Shown here: piece after piece, positions 1 to 6,500 of the stretch
Position numbering within the stretch: position 1 is the first letter of the stretch
Layout: the number at the start of each line of letters is the position of its first letter
The notes under the pieces: model-generated
Seen by the model: only the letters and a program-made list of their open reading frames with translations
The model's database searches: none
What the model was told of the DNA's origin: nothing
Origin: CAZKCK01 sp964552325
Lineage (GTDB): Bacteria > Bacteroidota > Bacteroidia > Bacteroidales > TTA-H9
Assembly: GCA_964552325.1 (NCBI GenBank)
Contig: CAZKHA010000185.1
Span: 1 to 6,782 of the forward strand
Direction of reading: 5' to 3'
DNA length: 6,782 bases
Position numbers and translations under genes: made by a program

Positions 1-205
1 GCATCTACCATATGCGAATTACTAAATTATCTTAGGCGGGGTGCTTCCTCAGTTTCTTTCAAAACCCCTATATTTGCCCTGCCATTGCGTAAACTTTACA
101 AGCAAAACTCGACTTACATTGCAAATTGTTAAAATCGAGTCATCTGCTTACACGCAATAAATTTGCCGATTCAATCATAAAACGATAAGACCTAGCCTTT
201 TCCCA
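1..205. other. Non-coding region upstream of the fucosidase gene
   Basis: No convincing gene is present. Frame 1 is open from the window edge to a TAA at 130-132 (43 codons), and frame 3 is open to a TAG at 33-35. Either could be the tail of a gene cut by the edge, but neither has a recognisable protein motif. Two exact matches to the Bacteroidota -7 box TAnnTTTG occur, at 69-76 and 158-165. Neither has a TTG at the usual distance of about 19-22 bases upstream. A 5-bp GGGGT/ACCCC pairing (38-42 with 64-68) with a 21-base loop is too weak to call a terminator. Confidence 0.6.
158..165 (+). promoter_or_regulatory. Possible -7 promoter box (TAAATTTG) of the fucosidase gene
   Basis: TAAATTTG matches the Bacteroidota -7 consensus TAnnTTTG and lies 40 bases before the ATG at 206, a sensible distance for a short leader. 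The nearest upstream TTG (126-128) is about 29 bases away, too far for a normal -33 element, so this is a weak call. A second match at 69-76 is an alternative. Confidence 0.25.
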
Positions 206-2296
206 ATGAAAAACATCTTTTTTGCCCTCCTCCTACTAGCATGCAGCATTCCTTGGACCATTGCCCAGAATTCGCCAAAGCCTTTTGGTGCGCTACCTAC
301 CTTTAAACAACTGGAATGGCACCAAATGGAACTTACGGCGTTTATTCATTTCAATATGAACACGTTTACGGATAAGGAATGGGGCGATGGCAGCGAAAAA
401 CCGGAACTTTTCAATCCAACCAACCTCGATTGCAACCAATGGGCCGCCACCCTAAAAAATGCTGGCTTTAAGGGGATCATCATCACAGCCAAGCACCACG
501 ATGGCTTTTGTTTATGGCCATCAGCTTTCACCAAACATTCCGTTAAATACGCACCCTGGAAAAATGGCCAAGGCGATGTGATTCGTGAATTGGCAGATGC
601 TTGCAAAAGATACGATTTAAAACTCGGCATCTATTACTCGCCCTGGGACCGCAACCATGCCGAATATGGAAGAGCTGATTACCTGAATTATTTTGGCAAT
701 CAGCTAGCAGAATTGCTAACCAAATATGGCGATGTGTTTGAGGTTTGGTTCGATGGTGCCAATGGAGGTACGGGATATTATGGTGGTGCCAATGAAAAAC
801 GCGAAGTGGACAGATTATCGTATTACAATTGGCCTGAGGTATTTAAGTATGTGAAAAAACTTAAACCCGATGCTTTGATTTTTAGCGATGGTGGACCCGA
901 CATCCGTTGGGTTGGCAACGAAGACGGGCTGGCCTCCGAAACCAATTGGTGCACCCTAAACCGCGATGAGTTTTACCCCGGAGGTTCTAACTATCATAAG
1001 CTTGGCAAAGGAAGCGAAAAAGGCTCACATTGGGTGCCTGCCGAGGTTGATGTGAGTATTCGTCCCGGCTGGTACTACCATCCGCGCGAAGACCACCGCG
1101 TAAAAAGCTTAACACATTTAATGGATATCTATTACAGCAGCGTTGGCCGAAATGCAAACCTTTTGCTCAACATCCCCGTCGATAGAAGGGGGCTGATTGC
1201 CAAACCCGATTCCATTCGCTTGATGGAATTTGCGGAAGCACTCATACAAGAAATGACAGAAAACCTTGCTGTAAAAGCACATGTAAAATCTGCCTCTCCT
1301 TGGGAAGTTGTAAAACCAACCTCCATAAGTATCCTTACTGATAACGACCCCACTACGTTTTGGATGCCCGAAAATGATACCATTACCAAGGGTTCATTAA
1401 TTATGGATTTTAAAAAAACTGTAAGTTTCAACCGTATCGTAGTTCAAGAACCCATCTTCCTAGGCCAACGCATTAAGGAGTTTAACATCGATGTTTGGTT
1501 TAACAACGCTTGGCAACCCCTTACCACGGGAACTACCATTGGCTACAAGCGAATTTTACGCTTCCCCAATACCAAATCCTCCAAGATCCGCTTCACGATA
1601 AAAAACGCCTTGGCAAACCCCTTGGTGGCAGAAATTGGTGTGTATTTAGCACCTGTGCTGCTACTACCACCACAACTTACACGCGACCAGGCCGGTACCG
1701 TAAGCATGAGCAGTTCAAAAGGCTTGACCATATTTTATACTACCGATGGCACACCTCCCAACACTAACAGCACACTTTACAGTTCCCCCTTTAACATTAA
1801 AGGCCGCGGAACCATTAATGCCGTTGCCTACGATGCTACCAGCAAAAAATATAGCAGCGTCACCAACCGAAGTTTTGATATATGTGCCGAAAAATTTAAA
1901 CTTGTTAAACCCCTATCAACAGATGCTGGAATGCTCTTTGACGACGACCCCAACACTTCTTTCTTGGTTAAGCCAACAGCGTTTCCATATGAACTCGTTT
2001 TCGACCTTCAACAAACCTATAGCGTAAAAGGCTTTACCTACATGCCCGACCAGGCTAATGGAAATTTGGGAACCATACTGCATTATGGTTTTGAAACCAG
2101 CATGGATGGAAAAACATGGAAAAAACAGATTGAAACGTCTGAATTTCATAATATTGCCAACCATCCTATTCAGCAAGAAGTGCTGATTGAAACCACCCAA
2201 GCCCGCTTTATCAAACTTGTGGTGCATGATCTGATTGCAAAAAACCACACAACAATTGCAATTGCCGAATTTGGGGTTTTGACAAAGGAAGATTAA
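206..2296 (+). CDS. Exported GH29 alpha-L-fucosidase with two discoidin-like modules and a CHB_HEX_C-like module
   Basis: This enzyme should hydrolyse terminal alpha-L-fucose from glycans with retention of configuration, outside the cytoplasm. Residues 1-20 form a signal peptide (K2, then a hydrophobic run, cleavage at A20|Q21). C13 after LLA is a weak lipobox, so a lipoprotein is possible. The GH29 barrel spans about 25-350, with KHHDGF at 96-101, GIYYSPWD at 141-148 and the nucleophile D183 in VWFDGANG. The likely acid/base is E280 in PAEVDVSIRPGW. These motifs resemble the GH29-B group, usually alpha-1,3/1,4-specific on Lewis-type branches; the specificity is inferred. C-terminal modules follow: discoidin-like (about 355-480, ending AEIGVY), CHB_HEX_C-like (about 483-553, with FYTTDGTPP at 510-518), and a second discoidin-like one (about 560-693, ending AEFGV). 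The 696-residue length suits this multimodular type. The start is the first ATG in frame and opens the signal peptide; no Shine-Dalgarno is seen. The gene stands alone and converges on the CMD-family gene. Confidence 0.95.
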   Translation: MKNIFFALLLLACSIPWTIAQNSPKPFGALPTFKQLEWHQMELTAFIHFNMNTFTDKEWGDGSEKPELFNPTNLDCNQWAATLKNAGFKGIIITAKHHDGFCLWPSAFTKHSVKYAPWKNGQGDVIRELADACKRYDLKLGIYYSPWDRNHAEYGRADYLNYFGNQLAELLTKYGDVFEVWFDGANGGTGYYGGANEKREVDRLSYYNWPEVFKYVKKLKPDALIFSDGGPDIRWVGNEDGLASETNWCTLNRDEFYPGGSNYHKLGKGSEKGSHWVPAEVDVSIRPGWYYHPREDHRVKSLTHLMDIYYSSVGRNANLLLNIPVDRRGLIAKPDSIRLMEFAEALIQEMTENLAVKAHVKSASPWEVVKPTSISILTDNDPTTFWMPENDTITKGSLIMDFKKTVSFNRIVVQEPIFLGQRIKEFNIDVWFNNAWQPLTTGTTIGYKRILRFPNTKSSKIRFTIKNALANPLVAEIGVYLAPVLLLPPQLTRDQAGTVSMSSSKGLTIFYTTDGTPPNTNSTLYSSPFNIKGRGTINAVAYDATSKKYSSVTNRSFDICAEKFKLVKPLSTDAGMLFDDDPNTSFLVKPTAFPYELVFDLQQTYSVKGFTYMPDQANGNLGTILHYGFETSMDGKTWKKQIETSEFHNIANHPIQQEVLIETTQARFIKLVVHDLIAKNHTTIAIAEFGVLTKED

Positions 2297-2354
2297 ATAT
2301 TTTCTCCGACGCAAATTCTTAATGCTTTAGCGGTTAGCTTCTTCCAAATTATGC

Positions 2355-2394
2355 AGTTTGCCAGGTTGCATTGTTTACTGCAAACTTTATATTT
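2355..2394 (+). terminator. Weak terminator candidate of the fucosidase gene
   Basis: AGTTTGC (2355-2361) pairs perfectly with GCAAACT (2380-2386) across an 18-base loop, followed by TTATATTT. It lies 58 bases after the fucosidase stop. The stem is A/T-rich and the T-run is broken, so strength is doubtful. An overlapping TTGCA/TGCAA pairing (2366-2370 with 2379-2383) is an alternative fold. Confidence 0.35.
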
Positions 2395-2492
2395 ACTCAT
2401 AGAAACCGAATTCTTGAGTCCATTCAGCCCGTAAATAACAATTTTTAAGGGTTCTAAGAAATTTCCTAAGTTAGATTTTCTTGGGCAATAAG

Positions 2493-2525
2493 AAAAAGCC
2501 CACAATGAAAGGAAAAAAGGGGCTT
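2493..2525 (-). terminator. Second, distal terminator candidate of the CMD-family gene
   Basis: On the minus strand AAGCCC (2525-2520) pairs with GGGCTT (2501-2496) around an 18-base loop, and the 3' arm runs into TTTTT (2497-2493). It lies beyond the 2557-2590 hairpin and could act as a backup. A competing GGGC-TAA-GCCC hairpin at 2530-2520, followed by six T at 2518-2513, offers another termination fold in the same spot. Confidence 0.4.
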
Positions 2526-2556
2526 AGCCCTGTAATCTGCCAAATTCCTACCCAAC

Positions 2557-2590
2557 AAAAAACCGAACCCTGTTTATGCAAGATCCGGTT
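2557..2590 (-). terminator. Rho-independent terminator of the CMD-family gene
   Basis: Read on the minus strand, AACCGGATC (2590-2582) pairs with GGTTCGGTT (2569-2561) over all nine positions, two of them G-U. A further U-G pair closes a 10-base loop. The 3' arm runs straight into a T-tract (2562-2557). The hairpin starts about 70 bases past the stop of the 2659-3183 gene. On the plus strand the stem is not followed by T residues, so it should act only on minus-strand transcription. Confidence 0.6.
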
Positions 2591-2658
2591 AGTGTGTAAC
2601 AATTTAAGCTAAATTATTACCATCTACTATTTGTAAGCCATGCTCACCGCAGAGATAA

Positions 2659-3183
2659 TTACATGTTAATTTTAAAGGCATTAAACAACTTATCGGCGCC
2701 TACCTGTGAAGTGGCATGGTAGCTAGCTTCCAATATTTCCTTGTCATCCCAACCAAGGTTGCGAAGGTTCTCTACATCTGCAGCCTCCACAGCATTGGCT
2801 TGTTTTACAACTTTAACCACGAAAAGCAGCAAAGCCTTCTCTTTTTCATCGAGTGGGGCTTTTGAGGGATCGGTCTTCACTTCGGCTGATACCTCCGGAA
2901 GCACGCCATACTGCATCAATATGCTCGAGTTCATTCCAACACAATACTTGCAGTCTTCAATTTCAGAAACCACCAACCTGATAAAGGCCAATAATTTGCC
3001 ACTTAACGTAGCATGTTTCATGTACATATTCAGGTTGTTAAACTGAACGGCCATCAGCTCGGGGCTGGTACTAAACATCGAGAATGCTTCGGGTATCATG
3101 CCCCATTGCGATTCCATTATGCCATAAATTTCGGCCACCTTTCCGGTTGCCTCTTGTTTGTCAAGAATTTTTATAAGAGCCAT
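2659..3183 (-). CDS. Carboxymuconolactone decarboxylase / AhpD-like family protein
   Basis: This is a 174-residue cytoplasmic protein with no signal peptide or membrane segment. The family is all-helical. It includes true decarboxylases and AhpD-type disulphide reductases that reduce peroxide-detoxifying enzymes through a CxxC pair. The family core sits at about 40-100, with SEIEDCKYC giving C78 and C81. The downstream half is also helical (about 110-174, including GWDDKEILEA). In AhpD the CxxC is assisted by a Glu 12 residues before the first Cys and a His 4 residues after the second. Here those places hold A66 and N85, so AhpD chemistry is uncertain although a redox-active disulphide remains plausible. 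The substrate is unknown. The ATG at 3183-3181 gives a family-like N-terminus (MALIKILDKQEA). The gene is a single unit, convergent with the fucosidase gene and divergent from the protease gene. Confidence 0.88.
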   Translation of the reverse strand: MALIKILDKQEATGKVAEIYGIMESQWGMIPEAFSMFSTSPELMAVQFNNLNMYMKHATLSGKLLAFIRLVVSEIEDCKYCVGMNSSILMQYGVLPEVSAEVKTDPSKAPLDEKEKALLLFVVKVVKQANAVEAADVENLRNLGWDDKEILEASYHATSQVGADKLFNAFKINM

Positions 3184-3201
3184 AGTAAGTTAAATTTTGT
3201 G

Positions 3202-3234
3202 CAAAGGTGGGTTAATTTCAACTTCCGAATCCAA
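3202..3234 (-). promoter_or_regulatory. Possible promoter of the CMD-family gene
   Basis: On the minus strand a TTG (3234-3232) is followed after 22 bases by CACCTTTG (3209-3202), one base off the Bacteroidota -7 consensus TAnnTTTG. It sits about 18 bases before the ATG. Spacing is at the long end and the -7 box is imperfect. Confidence 0.3.
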
Positions 3235-3269
3235 AGAAAGTTGTTAATAAATCCTTAATTCTAAAACCT

Positions 3270-3283
3270 GTCCGCATGCGGAC
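3270..3283. repeat. Perfect 14-bp palindrome GTCCGCATGCGGAC
   Basis: GTCCGCATGCGGAC is its own reverse complement with no spacer, and is GC-rich inside an A/T-rich stretch. Uninterrupted symmetry of this kind is common in binding sites for dimeric regulators, but could also be the tip of a repeat element. It lies 87 bases upstream of the CMD-family start and 246 bases upstream of the protease start. No regulator is encoded nearby, so its role is unknown. Confidence 0.6.
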
Positions 3284-3414
3284 TATATGCTGTGCGCTTT
3301 TGCAACATAAACCCAATGAATTTAATATTTAAAACACTCATAATGTACAACTTAAAAGAATGGCATAAAATTAGAGAACTTCTCAACGTTTTTCATTTAG
3401 CTCAATTTCCGATG

Positions 3415-3470
3415 AACACGGCCTGGGGTTTCAGCCAATCAGGAACAGCCGCAACCCCTAAGGCCGTGTT
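3415..3470 (+). repeat. Long GC-rich imperfect inverted repeat upstream of the protease gene
   Basis: AACACGGCCTGGGGTT (3415-3430) pairs with AACCCC (3453-3458) and AGGCCGTGTT (3461-3470). All 16 positions pair, with only a two-base bulge (TA, 3459-3460) and a 22-base loop. G3414-T3471 adds a wobble pair. TTTTT (3475-3479) follows a short gap after the stem, so plus-strand termination or attenuation ahead of the protease gene is possible. GTTTCAG occurs twice, at 3428-3434 and 3468-3474, 40 bases apart. The stem is far more GC-rich than its surroundings. It may instead be a dispersed repeat; the structure is clear, the function is not. Confidence 0.65.
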
Positions 3471-3528
3471 TCAGTTTTTAGTACTTTCGATGCCCTGAAT
3501 TTTACCCAATTGACCTAAAATATATATC

Positions 3529-6500
3529 ATGAAAAAAAAATCATTAATCCTTTTTTTGTTAACCATTTGGTCAGCTAGCTTTGTTATGGCACAGACCGAA
3601 ATGCGTTTGATGCGGTTTCCAGCTATCCATGGCAACCAAGTGGTGTTTACCTATGCCGGCGATTTATACACCGTTGATGTACAAGGGGGTTTAGCCCGAA
3701 AACTCACCAACGATTTAAAAGGCTATGAAATGTTTGCCCGCTTTTCGCCCGATGGCAAGTCCATAGCCTTTACTGGCCAATACGACGGCAACACCGAAGT
3801 TTACCTCATGCCTGCCGAAGGCGGAATCCCCAAACGCCTTACTTATACGGCAACCCTTGGCCGTGATGACATCTCTGACCGCATGGGTCCCAACAACATC
3901 GTGATGACTTGGCGTGATGACAAAAGCATTGTGTACCGCTCACGCAAACAATCGTTCAACGATTTTAAAGGACAGCTCTTTGTAGCCTCGGTTAATGGAG
4001 GTCTCTCCGAAGAATTGCCATTGCCTGCAGGCGGCTTCTGCTCCTATTCGCCCGACGGCAGCAAAATGGCCTACAACCGCGTATTCAGCGAATTCAGAAC
4101 CTGGAAATACTACAAAGGCGGCATGGCCGACGATATCTGGATTTACGACTTTGCCACCAAAAAAGTGGAAAACATTACTAATACGGTTAACCAAGACATC
4201 TTCCCGATGTGGAAAGGCGATGTGGTGTATTACCTCAGCGACCGCGACCGCACCATGAACCTGTTCTGTTACAACACCAAAACAAAGGCCACCGAAAAGC
4301 TTACCAATTATACCGAATACGATATCAAATGGCCTTCATTGGGCGACAAATCCATCATTTATGAAAATGGCGGCTACCTCTACACCTTCGACCTGGCTAT
4401 CCGCAAAATCCAAAAGGTAAGCGTTACAATCTCCGAAGATTTCGCCTCGGGCCGCTCAGTTTGGAAAGATGCCTCACAACGCATCAACACCTACGATGTA
4501 TCCCCCGATGGAAACCGTGGTGTTTTCGGCGCACGTGGCGATGTGTTTACGGTTCCTGCCAAAACAGGTATCACCCGCAACCTTACCGAATCAAACGGCG
4601 CCCACGATCGCGATGTAGCTTGGTCACCCAATGGCAAGTACATAGCTTACATCAGCGACCGCAACGGCGAAGATGAAATCTACATACAAAAACCCGATGG
4701 CAGCGAAGCCGCTATACAGCTTACAAATACGGCTGATGCTTACAAATACAGCTTGATGTGGTCGCCCGATAGCAAAAAAATCCTGTGGTCAGATCGCCTG
4801 CAACGCTTGCAATACATTGATATTGAAACCAAAGCTATCACCCAGGTTGAAAAAACCACCGAAGGCGAATTACGCGACTTTAACTGGGCCCCCGATAACA
4901 ATTGGGTCGTTTACTCGATGCCTGCACGCAACGCAAGCTCCAGGATCATGGTTTATAACCTCAGTACCAAAGAAAAGCATTTTATCACCGATACTTGGTA
5001 CGATGCCGGCGGTGCAAGTTTTAGCCCCGATGGCAAATTCCTCTATTTTACCTCGAGCCGCGACTTTAACCCAACCTACAGCTGGACCGAATGGAACCAT
5101 GTTTACACCGATATGTCAAAGGTTTACCTTGTTCCCTTGCTCAAAGCCACCGCATCGCCCTTTGCCCCTGAAAACAACGAAGCAAGCGTAAAACAAGAAG
5201 AACCCGCGAAAGCCCCTGCCGACAAAGGCAAGAAAGACAAAAAGGACAAAAAAGAAGAAACCGCTGCCGATGATAAGGGCGTGGTGGTTAAAATTGACTT
5301 TGAAGGAATCGAAGGCCGCTCCATTGCCCTCCCCATTGAAGCAGCTTCCTATTGGAATGTATTCCCACGCGAAGGCGGAACCTATTATGTGAGAGGCGCT
5401 AAATCCGGAACAGCCCTATGTTGGTTTTCGCTCGATGACAAAAAAGAAACCAACCTCGGCGAGTACAGCAACTTTGCCCTTTCAGCCGATGGAAAGAAAA
5501 TGATGCTGCCCGCACGCGGAAAATATGCCATAATTGATGCTCCCAAAGGCAAAATCAATATTGACGAAAACATGGATCTCGGCAACATGAAAGTAAAAGT
5601 TGACCTACAGAAAGAATGGAAACAGATTTACGATGAGTCGTGGCGCCAAATGCGGGATTTCTTCTACGATCCAAACATGCACGGCGTAAACTGGAAAGCC
5701 ATGCACGACAAATATTCCGTTTTGATTCCTTACGTAAATAACCGTAACGACCTCAATTATTTAATTGGCGAGTTGAATGGCGAACTAAGTGTAGGCCATG
5801 CCTATGTGGGTGGTGGCGAAAAACCCCAACCCGAGCGCATTCAAACAGGTTTGTTGGGAGCTAAACTCAGCCGTGATGCGTCTGGATATTTCAAAATTGA
5901 GAAAATACTTAAAGGCGAAAACTGGAATCCAAGCCTACGTTCGCCGCTTACCGAAGCTGGAGTTGACGCCCAAGTTGGCGATTATATCCTAGCCGTGAAT
6001 GGCAAGTCAACCAAAGATATGACTGATGTCTATGAATACCTGATCAATACAGCGGGCAAACAAGTTGAACTTACCCTTAACAAAACGGCTTCAAACGATG
6101 GTAGCCGCAAAGTCTTGGTACTGCCCGTAGCTGATGAAGCCTCGCTGTACTATTATAATTGGGTACAAGACAACATTGCCAAGGTTGACAAAGCCACCAA
6201 TGGACAGGTTGGTTATATCCACATACCCGATATGGGCGTTGAAGGATTAAACGAATTTGTGAAATACTATTATCCTCAGCTCAACAAGCGTGCACTTATT
6301 ATTGACGACCGCGGCAACGGTGGTGGCAATGTTTCGCCAATGATTATTGAACGTTTGCGCCGTGAATTGTCAACCTTCTCGGTGATGCGCAATGGAGCCG
6401 TATCCACACGTCCAAATGCCATGCTTTGGGGTCCCAAGGTGTTAATGCTTGATAATTATTCCGCTTCGGATGGCGATTTGTTCCCCTTCCAGTTCAAGTT

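Larger units (their letters stand above)
2297..2658. other. Convergent intergenic region with terminator candidates
   Basis: These 362 bases lie between the 3' ends of the fucosidase and CMD-family genes. They hold one weak plus-strand hairpin and two minus-strand hairpins with U-tracts, listed separately. A minus-strand reading frame (TTG start at 2505, stop at 2293-2295, 70 codons) has no recognisable domain, overlaps two hairpins and the last bases of the fucosidase gene, and is not accepted as a gene. Nothing identifiable is seen in 2591-2658. Confidence 0.7.
3184..3528. other. Divergent intergenic region with palindrome, long hairpin and a doubtful short ORF
   Basis: These 345 bases separate the divergent CMD-family and protease genes and should hold both promoters. 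They contain a possible minus-strand promoter (3202-3234), a perfect 14-bp palindrome (3270-3283) and a GC-rich hairpin (3415-3470), listed separately. A plus-strand frame runs from GTG 3292 to TGA 3496-3498 (68 codons; 51 from the internal ATG at 3343). It shows no signal peptide or known domain, and the hairpin lies inside it, so I do not call it a gene. TACTTTCG at 3482-3489 is a 7/8-like match to a -7 box for the protease gene but has no TTG upstream. Confidence 0.65.

Noticed and set aside
38..68. GGGGT/ACCCC pairing as a terminator of an upstream gene
   Set aside because: Only five pairs around a 21-base loop, and no upstream gene is identifiable.
1..132. Frame open from the window edge to TAA at 130-132
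   Set aside because: Forty-three codons with no start in view and no recognisable motif; too short to separate from chance.
2293..2505. 70-codon minus-strand ORF as a confident gene
   Set aside because: TTG start, no domain, and it overlaps terminator hairpins and the fucosidase stop.
3415..3470. Hairpin as an integron attC site
   Set aside because: No integrase or cassette is present, and the paired core-site motifs expected of attC are not seen.
3292..3498. 68-codon plus-strand ORF as a confident gene
   Set aside because: Starts with GTG, has no known domain, and its second half is made by an inverted repeat. Kept only as a low-interest finding.
3532..3540. Run of nine A after the protease start as a phase-variation tract
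   Set aside because: It encodes the Lys residues of a normal signal peptide and the run is common in A/T-rich genomes; no alternative-frame design is visible.
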